From positions 96,741,501-96,805,500 of the forward strand of contig CM032233.1 of the NCBI GenBank assembly GCA_019009955.1: 64,000 nt of DNA, in the 5' to 3' direction. A model generated the notes under the pieces. That model was not told the DNA's origin. It worked only from the letters and a program-made list of their open reading frames with translations, and ran no database searches. A program made the translations under genes and the position numbers. Shown here piece by piece: positions 1-10,929 of this stretch. Each line of letters starts with the position of its first letter. The first letter of the stretch is position 1. The DNA is from Riptortus pedestris (taxonomy: Eukaryota > Arthropoda > Insecta > Hemiptera > Alydidae).

Positions 1-790
1 ATGCTGTACTAACTTTTTCTCACTACATACACTTTCGTGAAAATAAACTATGGTTCTCAGGCAAAAGAACAAAGTCACTTATTTTGATTTATGTTAGTTA
101 AAATTTTATATTCTCAATATTTATTTGCAAGCGAATAGCAGTCCCTAAAAAATGATCTGTCTTTATTGGTTAATAATTCATTTTTCTTGACCCCATTATT
201 ATTAATTGCTCTTATTGTTTTAATTGACTATATAATAAACATAGAAATACTCATTTATTCAGCTATTTTTTTTTAATTTTGAAAATTGTCTTTTTTTTAA
301 TAAAATATTTTTTTTTTTTTTAACTTCGGATAAAACAAGATTTCTTTTTCTTTCGTTGCTCATTCGCAAATGAATATTCTTTTCATTTTTTTTTGGGATG
401 AAGTAAAATGTTTCTTTTATAGTACTAGAAATATTATTGCTGTATAGATATTTTAATATCAGTTTCATAATTTAAAAAGTATGATGTTTAGAAAAATGAA
501 AAAAAATCAATTTGCAAGTAATAAAAACGTTTTTTTTTTATTTTACTTTTCCAAGTACTTTATTTTGTATTATTTGTACCATGGGTATGATTAGAATGAA
601 ATATATGCATTCGCAATGTAGGTCTTGGTTTTCCTGTTAATCCATTTATTTTCCTTCTGGGAACTCTCGGATTTACACTATTACCAGGATTGAATTAAAT
701 ATCTCTAGTGGCACTGCTTAATGATGTAATTATAATTAGATGAAGGAGCCCTGGAGATTTAGACTAAATGAGTGATGAATTTAAAATTAA
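1..790. repeat. Direct repeat segments A (1-385) and B (545-790), first copies
   Basis: Segment A (11-385, with TTTTTCTCACTACATACACT) recurs at 3083-3436. Segment B (545-790, with GTACCATGGGTATGATTAGA) recurs at 2145-2390. The copies are in the same orientation but in swapped order (A-B ... B-A), so they bracket the terminal Lim1 exon. The rest is AT-rich with T-runs. No coding sequence is supported here. Confidence 0.8.
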
Positions 791-1816
791 AAGTCAGAAA
801 ATTAGGCTGCATCTGATTTTATTTTTGCTAAATAAAAATTATGTTTCATATCTTCAAAATAAGTATTCTTAAGCCCAGAACTGTGACCTGCACATAGGAT
901 AACTAATACTTATCAATTTTTCGGCAACAATTAACGTTAAAAAAAAATTATATTATATTCCCCCCCAAAAAAAAATGAATTATTAGAAAAATTATTCTTT
1001 ATTCTTATGATGCTTTTTTAGAAAGCAGTTATTTTTGAATTCATAAAACGAAAACATTTTGTAAATTCCAAATTTTCTACCCAACAATTTTGTTTTCCAA
1101 AAACAATAAGAACATAATAATTTTATTTGGCAGATACATATTTTGAATTAGAAAAAAAAATCTGCTGAATTTGCCACCATAGAATTTTATAAATTGATTA
1201 CTAATAAATTTTGATATTATGCATCTAATTTAAGTTTACAATAGACTTTTAAATGTTTTTGAATGACATAAAATGAAGCCGCATAATAAAGCTTTAAGAA
1301 ATGAACATATTTGATGAACTTAAAATGTCTTTTGATGGAGCAGAGGCAAAATAAGACCAATGTGTTATTTTCTACACACATTCTACATTTAATGTCATTA
1401 GTGGTTATTTCAAGAATTCACGATTCATTAAATTTGAAAACAATGGTTAAGAGTAATTTTGAATTGGGTCTAGCTGAATTCAGGAGATTATGTTTTCTTA
1501 GAATGACCCAAATTATGTTTACCGCCAAACACCCCATGTTCAACATTGGGTGGAACTATGTTAAAAACTATGTTTAGGCAGAGGTGGCAATAGATTATTT
1601 TCTGCTTGCCTTTTCTTTACGCCTTTAAGAAAACAAATCAAATTTCTTATATTTTTAAAAAAAAAAAAAAAACGTAAATGGTCATCCTAGAAAACACTTT
1701 ACATTACGCCCCACGCATCAAAAAAATTATTTATATTAGGTTAGCATTGTTCATTTTTATGAAATTTAATTAAGAATTAAGAATGCGTGGTTTCGTAGAC
1801 TTCTTCGCTGGGCTGT
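791..1816. other. AT-rich sequence with no recognised feature
   Basis: AT-rich, with homopolymer A/T runs. An 88-codon frame at 1311-1577 has no recognisable domain and composition like its surroundings, so I do not call it. Confidence 0.4.
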
Positions 1817-2031
1817 ATTTTCTTCTACTCCACACCGGGTATCTGCTCCAGCGGTCTCACCCTTCAATGTGCAAATTTTCACGGAGTTGAGACCCCGGAC
1901 TTCGAGCTATCCGGGACGACAGTGGCAATGGACAGCCTGAGGAAGGTAGCCGTAGAGCTACCGAAAATTTGCACGGTGAAAAGTGACGAGAATGGAGCAG
2001 ATACTCGGATTGGAGAAGACGAAAATTAAAG
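1817..2031. mobile_element. Foldback (inverted-repeat) element
   Basis: The left arm (about 1825-1885, with GGTATCTGCTCC and GTGCAAATTTTC) pairs with the right arm (about 1960-2025, with GAAAATTTGCAC and GGAGCAGATACT). The arms are about 55-60 bp with mismatches around a GC-rich centre. The GC content stands out against AT-rich flanks. This is a MITE or foldback remnant of unknown superfamily. Confidence 0.55.
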
Positions 2032-2144
2032 ATGCCTTATTTCCTATAAACCTCCCCAGCAAGGAATTTCATTGGTTTGATGTCATTATTGAGTACTTGA
2101 AGAATTTAATAAAAACGTTTTTTTTTTTTTGTTTTTTTTTTCCT

Positions 2145-2390
2145 TTTCCGAGTACTTTATTTTGTATAATTTGTACCATGGGTATGATTAGAATGAAATG
2201 TATGCATTCGCAATGTAGGTTTTGGTTTTTCTGTTAATCCATTAGTTTTCCTTCTAGGAACTCTCGGATTTACACTATTACCAGGATTGAATTAAATATC
2301 TCTAGTGACACTGCTTAATGATGTATTTATAATTAGATGAAGGAGCCCTGGAGATTTAGACTAAATGAGTGATGAATTTAAAATTAATTA
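2145..2390. repeat. Direct repeat segment B, second copy
   Basis: Near-identical to 545-790 (differs by scattered substitutions). It begins at a T-run and ends near GATGAATTTAAAATTAA. Confidence 0.8.
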
Positions 2391-2890
2391 TTGCCAAACG
2401 AATTATCGAATTTAATAAATTTGGAAACAATGATTAAAAGTAATACTGAATTGGGTCTAGCTTAATTTTTCTTTGAGGAGATTTTTTTACTTTTTAGCTA
2501 TTCTTTCTTTATGTTCTGTCCATCTTTTTTTAATAAATTGAAGAGAATAGGGTTGTATAAAACAAAGAATTTAAAATAAATTTAGTTTGCGGTATATTCT
2601 TCTGGGCTTATGAATACTTTTGAGTATAAATACTGCTAAAGGAGGACTAATACATTTTTAGAAAGAGTTTTTATGTGTTATAGATGTAAGGGAACAAAGC
2701 ACGGTTCGAAGAGGGGAAACTTCCTGATTGACGGAGTTTCCATTGACTGGCCATGGAGGAGGGAGCTGGTTCGGGGGGTGAGTTTGGAAATGCAACTGTT
2801 GTTATACTGTCTGCGAGTGTAACTGTAGTATCAGTATGATACACTAAGCTTGAGAGGAGAGGTATGGCACTTGGAGAGCAGGTCACTGCA
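2157..2890 (-). promoter_or_regulatory. Possible Lim1 3' UTR and polyadenylation signals
   Basis: Sequence following the Lim1 stop. On the minus strand an AATAAA occurs at 2162-2157 (about 0.73 kb after the stop) and ATTAAA variants at 2416-2411 and 2534-2529. Which, if any, is used cannot be decided from sequence. The AATAAA lies inside the direct repeat B copy (2145-2390), so the mature 3' end may be repeat-derived. Confidence 0.3.
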
Positions 2891-2970
2891 TCACCAGACG
2901 AGCCCTTCGCTCTGCAGGGGGGGTGGCTCTGAGAATCCCCCGCCTCCGCCGCTGCTACTTCCGCTCATAC
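2891..2970 (-). CDS. Lim1: Lim1 terminal coding exon with stop
   Basis: Last coding exon. The acceptor is GATGGTTTCAG ending at 2971. It opens with GT, which completes the split codon left by the 13527-13667 exon (G+GT, Gly), then reads MSGSSSGGGGGFSEPPPLQ and SEGLVW, then TGA at 2891-2893. The ending in aromatic W after an acidic/hydrophobic run resembles the vertebrate LHX1 C-terminus (which I recall ending EAAVW), and the phase fits exactly. Length: 2 bases plus 26 codons including stop. Intron to the previous exon: 10556 bp. A 71-residue frame just below it (2671-2886) lies beyond the stop and is probably 3' UTR. The start of this exon and its splice site are duplicated at 3437-3581. Confidence 0.82.
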
Positions 2971-3581
2971 CTGAAACCATCCCCTATTTGAGTTCAAATT
3001 ACGTCAAGAATATTTAAAAATAGATTAACAACTAGCAATAACCACTCAATGAGGTTATTAAAAAAAATAATTTGATAACTTTTTCTCACTACATACACTT
3101 TAGTAAAAATAAACTATGGTTCTCAGGCAAAAGGACAAAGTCACTCATTTTGATTTATGTTTGTTAAAATTTTATATTCTCAATATTTATTTGCAAGCGA
3201 ATATCAGTCCCTAAATGTTCTAATGTCTTTATTGGTTAAAATCTAATTTTTCTTGAACCCCTTATAATTAGTTGCTCTTATTGTTTTAATTGACTATATA
3301 GTAAACATAGAAATACTGTTTTATTCAGCTATTTCTTTTTAATTGTGAAAAATGTCTTATTTTAATAAAATATTTTTTTTTAACTTCGGATAAAACATGA
3401 TTTATTTTTCTTTCGTTCCTCATTCGCAAATGAATATACTTCCGCTCATACCTGAAACCATCCCCTATTTGAGTTCAAATTACGTCAAGAAAATTAAAAA
3501 AATAGATTAACAACTATCAATGACCACTCACTGAGGTTATTAAAAAAAATAAAAATTATTTGATAACTTTTTCTCACTACA
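2957..3581. repeat. 480-bp tandem duplication around the terminal exon acceptor
   Basis: Bases 2957-3094 (exon start, acceptor, intron end) recur with small changes at 3437-3581. The 3095-3436 spacer is itself homologous to about 27-385 near the window start. The result is an imperfect tandem array spanning the end of the last Lim1 intron. Confidence 0.85.
3420..3451 (-). promoter_or_regulatory. Duplicated (decoy) 3' splice site with alternative C-terminal mini-exon
   Basis: The 40 bases at 3442-3481 are identical to 2961-3000, the acceptor and first bases of the Lim1 terminal exon. On the minus strand this copy is met 481 bp before the true one. Spliced in the same phase it would read G-MSGSIFICE and stop at 3420-3422, replacing the normal SSSGGGGG...SEGLVW tail. 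Seen directly: the duplicated acceptor and in-frame stop. Inferred: use by the spliceosome. Confidence 0.6.
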
Positions 3582-3651
3582 TTTAAAAAAAACATCTGCT
3601 GTGGCCAATACCTGACTTCCTTTTACTCCTATTGTATTATATAAACAAAAG

Positions 3652-4395
3652 TCTGTCACGCAGGGGCTGCGTAAACTAAGCAGATTTCCCTCGTCTACAA
3701 TAGATAAATCTATATACTGGTAACACAACACCATCGTGAATATTAAGTGAATAAATACGAACGGTAATAAGAAATCTTTCAGTCTATTTCAGTGACCTCC
3801 TGACGGGAAGCGTCTGAAATGTAACCAACAGGTGTGCCAACCTCTTAACGGAAAGAAAAACAATTACTGAAATATATCAGATTATAACATATTAATTTTA
3901 TTTAAACTATTTACTATATTTAATTTTAGTAGTCCAAGAACTTAAGAGGGAGGGGGAGGGGTTAACAGAACGTATTTGTATGTATCTCGTATAATAAATG
4001 TCTCTTGAAAACGATATTTGGTATTTAAGCTGCGAATAATGTGGTTCATTATATAACAGAGTACTGTTTGTGTGACATGAGTAGGAGGGGTGGTTTGCTG
4101 AAGGCAGATAGATGCTCAGTAAATATTGAAGTTAGAGAATAAATTTATATATCAACATTTATAGAACATTACATTTGTTATAAGATAGATTTTATACAAA
4201 ATTTCGATCCGACTCAAAATAATAGAGATATTTCGCGTTTTCAAAATTCTTCCCCTCTAATAGCCCCCCCCCCTAGACAGATCTTAGCCGTTAACGAATT
4301 TGTACTTTCTTTATACAAAAAAAAAAAACGATTATATATCAAGTTTGGTAACGATAAGACCAAAATTGCGACCTCTAGAGCGGTAACAGACAAAT

Positions 4396-4487
<92 letters not shown>

Positions 4488-4697
4488 TTCAGCCATTCTT
4501 TTTACATAAAACGAGTAAATATCGACTTCGGTAACGATTAAAAAAAAATTGCGTCCGCTAGAGGGTTAACAGAAATATATATACATTGTTTTGAATGGAC
4601 CTCATTTTCGTCATGCCCTAGGTAGGATCGATGACCATTTGTAGAAATTTTTCAGAAAACGTTTCATGAGGGAAAACGTTTAAGGGAAATCTGCTTA
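3652..4697 (+). mobile_element. Helentron-like non-autonomous element, (CA)n variant
   Basis: The 5' end reads AAAAGTCTGTCACGCAGGGG and then AGCAGATTTCCC. The 3' end reads AAGGGAAATCTGCTTAA with a decayed hairpin. The internal microsatellite slot holds a long CA tract (about 4399-4486), whereas most relatives have TA. It carries the family's shared internal segments (CCGACTCAAAATAATAGAGA; poly-C stretch). No coding capacity; an 80-codon frame over the CA tract is an artefact. Confidence 0.65.
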
Positions 4698-5136
4698 ATA
4701 CATTAGGTTCACCTCCAAAAATGTTTACATTAATTCATTAAGTCAACTGCAATAATATCATGTATCCAATTAATTACTTGCATACTTGTTTTTATAGTGT
4801 ACGGTACATCCCAAAACCTACACCATCAGCAAACAAGTTTATATGATACAGTAACCCTAGACCAATTGTTTACTCAACATTTACTTTCTCACGTCCAAAT
4901 TAGTAGGAATATGAAAGGTTATTTTCCACATACATTCTAATCCAACCGACAATCGCCGAAAATGCATATCCGAACTAGACAAATGTAAATCATGAAATTC
5001 TAGACCCCTGACGAAAAATAAACTTGAACTTGAAAAAAAAAAAACTTGACCAGAACGACTCTATTGATACAAGCTTCAAATAAAATATTCACAAGAAAAA
5101 TGTCTCAAAAGAAAGGCACCATTGGTAATAAAAAAG
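4698..5136. other. AT-rich intron, no recognised feature
   Basis: No frame, RNA or repeat that I recognise. It includes a short A-run at about 5033-5043. Confidence 0.3.
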
Positions 5137-5595
5137 TCCGTCACGCAACCGTGCAAAATTCCGTGCGTTAACTAAGCAGATTTCCCACGTGCGTCACGTA
5201 ATTTCATTTATATCAAAAAGTAAATGTTCAATGAGAAATATGTTTCGCATTTAGACTTCAAATATAACTGATTATTGTTTATATGACATGAGTCGGAGTG
5301 GGGGTTTACTGAAAGCGAAAAACTAATAAATGCACATATCTCGGTTAATAATGAAGATTATGAAAAAGTACATAACAAGATTTATAGAACGTTAACTTTG
5401 CAATAAGATTAGTTCTATACAATTTTTCGATACGACGCATAATAACGGAGATATTAAGAATTTTCGAAAACCTCCCCTTCTTAACCCCCCCCCTCCCTCT
5501 AGTCCGATTTCAGCCGTTACCAACTTGATCTTTCTTTTTGTATAAAACGATTATATATCAAGTTTGATAACGATAAGACAAAAATTGCGGCACAG

Positions 5596-5647
<52 letters not shown>

Positions 5648-5768
5648 TTTTGAACGGACCTCATTTTCGTAATGAGGCTATATTTCGAAAATCCCTCATG
5701 TAAACCCCTCCTCAGACTTAGTAACGATCAAACAAAAATTGCGACCGCTCGAGAGTTCACAGCCAAGG

Positions 5769-5840
<72 letters not shown>

Positions 5841-5962
5841 TTGAACGGACCTCATTTTCGTCATCTCCTGGGAAGGATCGATGGACATATGAAGAAATTT
5901 TTCGGAAATCGCGTCATGAGTACGACTTCAATAGCTGATTTCCCTTAGGGGAAATCTGCTAA
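5137..5962 (+). mobile_element. Helentron-like element with two microsatellite slots
   Basis: The 5' end AAAAAAGTCCGTCACGCA is followed by AGCAGATTTCCC. The 3' end is AGCTGATTTCCCTTAGGGGA then AATCTGCTAA. It contains (TA)n at 5600-5641 and a second (CT)n-(TA)n block at 5768-5834, each followed by the GACCTCATTTTCGT module, so the middle of the element has been duplicated internally. Non-coding. Confidence 0.65.
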
Positions 5963-5965
5963 AAA

Positions 5966-6060
5966 TGTCTGTCAGAAGGAGGGGTGCGTAGAATAAGCCG
6001 ATTTCTCACGAGCAGGAATGCCACACGATGACGTTACAGGATATCTGTCATACCAGCATA
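5966..6060 (+). mobile_element. Decayed 5' end of a Helentron-like element
   Basis: GTCTGTCAGAAGGAGGGGTG followed by AAGCCGATTTCTCACGAGC matches the family 5' end with several changes and lies directly after the CTAA end of the preceding copy, i.e. head to tail. The sequence from 6061 to about 6240 shows nothing I recognise. Confidence 0.45.
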
Positions 6061-6246
6061 GTTGGCGTCATCTGCACATTGTAATCTTCTGATATCACTC
6101 GAGGCCAATAGGCCAGTAGGTATAAACAATAAAATACTGACCCATTATCAACCAATGAAATCAAATTAAGTGTTGTTGGGTCAATACTGCATCATTGTAA
6201 TGTTCATTTCTCCAAGGCAAATCAGGTATTGGGCTTGAACTCGTGA

Positions 6247-7098
6247 GATGATGAAAATGAGGTCCGTACAAAATTACCGTTCGAGCAGTCTCAATTTTTG
6301 GTTGATCTCGTTATATATTATTTATTAACGTCCACTTTTTGCAGCTGAGGCTAATTGGGATCTCGAAAAATATACGCGTTTCATGTAAAACCAAAGATCT
6401 ACTTCGTTAACGTCTGAAATCGGATCGGGGGAGTGGGCTTATTGGTGGAGAAAATCGAGAATTCAAAATATCTCCGTGTCTATGAGTCGGCTCGAAACAT
6501 TGAATGTAACCAATCTTATTCCAAATATGAATATAAATGTTGTTTCTGTAAATGTTGCTGCATACACATTTTCTCTATTTTGAATATTATCAGAGATTTT
6601 TGTATTTTAACAGGGCGCGAATATTTCATGAAATGTCGTATTCCAATCTTAAATAATAAATGTTGTCTTCAACAGATCTTTAATAGATAAGGTACATGCG
6701 AATAACATTTGTGATGTCGCCATGAATTAGGATTTTATTTCTTTACTCGAAAATGTTTATTTGATCTATGCCATAATCGATATTTAACAATTTTATTCAC
6801 CATTAAAGATGATATTTGTTAAAGGCTAAAATCGGACCAGGAATGGGTGGAGAGGGGGGGTAGAGAAAGGGGCAATTCGAAAATTCAAAATATCTCCTGT
6901 ATTATGCGTAGGATAGAAAAATTTAACAGTACGTCTTGTTAAACTACTGACGTCCTTCAATTCTTGTTCAATAATTTTACTGATAACTCAGACGTTATGG
7001 AAATTATTCGTACTTTCTTGTTTTCAACCTTCAAATATGGTAAACTGAGATCAGCACGTGGGAAGTCTGTTTAGTTTACGCAACCCCTGCGTGACGGA
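6247..7098 (-). mobile_element. Helentron-like element, 3' truncated, subfamily 2
   Basis: Read on the minus strand, it begins at 7098 with TCCGTCACGCAGGGGTTGCG and runs to the GACCTCATTTTCATCATC module at about 6250. The terminal hairpin is absent. A fragment of SINE tail (ATTATTTATTAACGTCCACT) is embedded at 6326-6365. Frames at 6433-6690 and 7058-7258 are artefacts. Confidence 0.5.
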
Positions 7099-7505
7099 CC
7101 TTTTACATTCACTATGGAAATGTGATTTGAAACTGAGCTTGTTTAGTGGTAAAATAGTTTTAAAAGAAAATCGTGTTGATAATGAGGATTTAATGATGTC
7201 TGAAAACTCAAAAATACTTATAACTCCCGTAATATTCAGGTTAGAGACAAATTCATAGATAAATAATTATAGTACATTTAATTGTATACTGGCTTGTTAA
7301 TATAAAGGTTTCCGATCTTCTGGTGGTATAAGATTTCCAAATACCACCGATAATAATGGTGGCATTTGGAATTATACCTATTAACTATTCTCTAAATCCG
7401 GTGTTTAGATATTGGACAATAACGAACTTTTTCTATAGTTTGCCTTTGCGGGTTATGGTGTGGATAAATCTTCCACAAGTGTCTGTTATCTGAAGGAAAA
7501 AAAAG
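7099..7505. other. Intron sequence, no recognised feature
   Basis: Unique-looking AT-rich sequence. No frame or repeat recognised. Confidence 0.3.
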
Positions 7506-8005
7506 TCCGCCAAGCAGGGGCTGCGTAACCTAAGCAGATTTCCCACGTGAAGTTATACAATAGAGAAATCTGCCTACTAATAACAGTAGTAGTAAAGAAT
7601 CTCTAAACCAATTCACGAGGGACGAACAGTTACGGAAACGGCTGAACTAGCTTTCGGCGGAAAGTCCGGAATATAGCCGACTTCTGCCGACTACAGACAC
7701 TTAATACAAATGCAAATATCTCGGTTAATATTCAAGATAGAAAATAAATGTATAGATTAATATTTATAATAAACTTAATTTTCACTAAGATTGATCACTT
7801 CACACTTTTCACACTTTTTCGTTCCAACGCATAATAACTGAGATATTTTGAATTTTCAAAAATCACCCATTAAACCCCCCCCCCCCCCCCACCCACATGT
7901 TAGATTTCAGCTATTAACGAACTTGATCTATCTTTTTACATAAAACGATTAAATAGCGAGTTTGGTAACGATCAAACAAAAACCGCAACCGCTAGAGCGT
8001 TAACA

Positions 8006-8070
<65 letters not shown>

Positions 8071-8179
8071 GAAAGGACCTCATTTTCGTCATCTTCTGGG
8101 TAGGATCGATGGAGATTTGAAGAAATCGCGTCTTGAGTACGACCTCAATAGCTGATTTCCCTCAAGGGAAATCTGCTAA
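7506..8179 (+). mobile_element. Helentron-like element, full length
   Basis: A good reference copy (674 bp). The 5' end is AAAGTCCGCCAAGCAGGGGC with AGCAGATTTCCC about 30 bp in. It has a poly-C run at 7876-7890, (TA)n at 8011-8065, and the 3' end GATTTCCCTCAAGGGAAATC then TGCTAAAA. The last 28 bases form a near-perfect hairpin. Confidence 0.7.
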
Positions 8180-8189
8180 AAGGTTAAGG

Positions 8190-8420
8190 TTCGATCTCTG
8201 TCATGGGAGGAATTTAGTCTACCAGTTCGTGCTAGTGTTAGTAGGGTACGAGAGTCTAATTAGTAAAAACGTCTGCCACAGATCTATGACACTCCTAGAT
8301 CCCGGGTACGCATTGGCACTAGATGACCTGGTCATTGGCCATCCGGTTTAGTGATCCCATTCAGCCAACTTGGGGCAACTCATTCCAAGTCCTCCTTGGT
8401 TAAAGGGGGTCGTATGTTAG
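8190..8420 (+). repeat. SINE-like repeat
   Basis: It begins with a B-box-like GGTTCGATCTC. Its second half (GGGCAACTCATTCCAAGTCC and TGATCACTC) is similar to 15605-15670 (GACTCATACCAGGTCCTCCT and AGATCACTC). Dispersed and non-coding; tRNA origin is possible but not shown. Confidence 0.35.
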
Positions 8421-8489
8421 TTGATCACTCTGAACACGCATTTCTAAAAGCAGCGGTTAAGTTTCATTAAGATCCTCTATGACTTATTT

Positions 8490-8600
8490 TAATTTTCTTT
8501 ATTTTCGTCAACTGTTAGTATGATCGAACTATATTTCAAGAAAATCACATCTTGAGTTCAACCTCAATTGCTGATTTATCTTTTGGGGAGAATGCCAAAA
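8490..8600 (+). mobile_element. Decayed 3' end of a Helentron-like element
   Basis: Matches the 3' third of the family (TTTTCGTCAACTGTTAGTAT; ACCTCAATTGCTGATTTATC; GAATGCCAAAA) with many substitutions. Confidence 0.4.
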
Positions 8601-8929
8601 TGATAATTCTAATTTCCACGAACGATCAAGAGAATAAAGAGGATCACTAGGACATGACGTGGTTTTCAGTTGTCATTTCCATCAGACCGAGCAACAATAA
8701 AGGCATCATCATAAGGCCTATACAATACAGCAACTCAAGTAAATTAAAGAGAAACTCGGGGTCCAAGGAAAATAAGAGGGGCTTCCTGGTCAACAGGAAA
8801 GATCGTCAATGAAGTTTAAAGGGCTGCAAAAATGTGTAATGAGAAGTTTTTTCAACCTATATCGTCTGTGATTTCATCATAGAATGACTGTAGTGGTAAG
8901 TTTTGATAAAATTATGGAATCCGACGTGT

Positions 8930-9120
8930 GGCCTAAAATAATGACATGTGCTTCACTAAGGGAGACTATAAAGTGAGGCAGGCTCAGAAAAAGGTGGTTG
9001 GATGAAACGCGGGAGAGCTTGCCAAGGCTCAGTACAATTGCAGAAACATGGCTGTTGATCGGGGTGAGTGGTCTTATGGTGGTAGTAACCCAGATCCTTT
9101 AGTGAAAAATAGTAAGCAAC
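8930..9120 (+). pseudogene. Possible RTE-type LINE C-terminal fragment
   Basis: In interrupted frames it encodes KRWLDETRESLPRLS and NCRNMAVDRGEW, similar to the (K/R)RWLD...W...A.DR..W ending common in RTE-type LINE ORFs. No intact frame. The following 9121-10000 is AT-rich with no feature I can support. Confidence 0.35.
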
Positions 9121-9999
9121 CAAAAAATACCAATCTCGAAAAGGAAATTTGATCAAGTATTTATTATGTAAACTTCCTAGACAAACGCCAATTTTAAAAC
9201 CAGTCACAACCCGTTAAAGAAGCATGATTTGATGCATTGTTCTTTATTGTCTTCATAAATATAGTTAGTGGTCTAGGGTTTACAATTTTTTTTTCCTGAT
9301 TAGGACAGTGCTTTTAATATTCGAAAAAAAAATGAATTCCTTATTTTTTTCTAAGTAATTTCACTCTTAATTTGGGACGGATTAAGATAATTCAGATAAG
9401 GCATTTCTAATAATTTTTTTAAATAACTTGACTTCCTTTTATATGTTTCTTTGCAGCATGAAAGTTTCGAGTTTAGAAATCGGAATAAAATACTTATTAT
9501 GTTTTTTGGATGTAAGTGAAAACTTTTTTCTCGTATGCCTTATGCGTTCTGTACTGTGGGTGTGTGAGATTAATGCAGTAATTTGGGATAAACTTGTTGA
9601 GGTTATGATTTGCGTAAGTGATTTTTACGATGTTTTCAAAACTTGACACAAGCGTAGCTAAGTTGAAATTTTCCACTACATTCTCTGCAAGGCCTATCAC
9701 AATGCACGTCTGTAGTGGAGTATTTTTCACCAGGACTTAAAGAAGCCGAAACGATGTTCTTTTTAGAACGCTAATTATTCGAAATCATTGAGAATGTATA
9801 TTTGACTAATGACACGTAAGTTTGCTCACTTTCAAAATGCAAGTAGTACTTCGAAAGCCTAGTCCTTGTAAGGCATGATGCTAGGTATTAAGTAATATAA
9901 AAACTTAGAGTGGCTTCCCATGAAAAAAGAGAAACAAAATAGAAAAGAATTCAGCTTAATCAACATTGGAGGCATAAAAGTAATAAAACAAGGAAGAAA

Positions 10000-10180
10000 A
10001 AGAAAAGACAGGCAGCGGTGACGATTGAGAAGTGTTCTTCTGCTAAGATGAGCAACTTAATAACCTTCAACTCGGCTTAGAAGGGAGACTTAATTGCTTT
10101 TAAGAGTGCCCGGTATTAGCAAAGTACGGACGCCTTCCCGTTAGGCACAGCCAACACTAAACTCGCGCATAATTTATGCC
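10000..10180. other. Non-repetitive, GC-richer intronic island
   Basis: Higher GC than its flanks, no repeat match inside the window, no open frame. A candidate conserved regulatory element of Lim1; evidence is composition only. Confidence 0.2.
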
Positions 10181-10301
10181 TCTTATATTGAAAACACGAA
10201 ATATATGGAGCATACGCCTCCCAATAAATTCAAGTAACGAAACTTATAAATAATAAAGTGGAAAAAATGCTTGGGACAATGTCGACCAAAAAAAGAAAAA
10301 G

Positions 10302-10550
10302 TCCGTCACGCAGGGGCTGCGTAAACTAAGCAGATTTCCCATGTGAAGTTTTACAATGGAGAAATCTGCATACTGGTAACACAACACCACCGTGATTAAA
10401 TACAAAAGGTATTGAGAAATCTTTCAGTTAATTAAAATAAATTCCCAACTGAAACGGCTTCTGAAATGTAAGAATAATTTATATTTTAATAACTCAAATT
10501 TTAGTAGTCCAAGAACTAAAGAAGGGGGGGGGGTGGTAGCTTCATCCCGC
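10302..10550 (+). mobile_element. 5' fragment of a Helentron-like element
   Basis: Perfect 5' terminus (AAAAAGTCCGTCACGCAGGG) with AGCAGATTTCCC, then about 250 bp similar to 3700-3960 and 15870-16090, ending after a poly-G run. The 3' half is missing. Confidence 0.6.
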
Positions 10551-10929
10551 ACCGAGAATGATAAAACTCACCAATGACCCAACAACTCTTATCAAATATG
10601 ACAAGGTAAGGATTTATAGAAATGTCGTTTTTCTTACTTCACTTTATTAAAACTCTATATCTTTCTCGTTATTTACTTCAACACCTCAACTGTAATATAA
10701 TTACGACACCTAAAAGCTAAGTCGGCCTATTACCTACAAAGACATTTCTCTAAACCGGCTTCTTCTATACTCATAGGAAGACACAACCTTCCACCAAATG
10801 TTGCCATAAATCGAAACGTCGATATTGCTAAACTAGCTTAACTGTTTTGTTAAAATGATAAAAGCTTTAAAACTTTTCATTTGAGAAGGACATTGAGAAA
10901 GGGCTGCTAAAGTGCCAAATCTCAGTTTT

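Noticed and set aside
2671..2886. 71-codon minus frame just after the Lim1 stop
   Set aside because: Lies downstream of the terminal TGA; no homology seen. More likely 3' UTR, though a readthrough or alternative exon cannot be excluded.
4241..4483. Val-Cys repeat frame
   Set aside because: Translation of a (CA)n microsatellite.
7506..8179. Classical TIR DNA transposon
   Set aside because: The two ends are not inverted copies of each other beyond the subterminal 12-mer, and no target duplication is visible at any copy.
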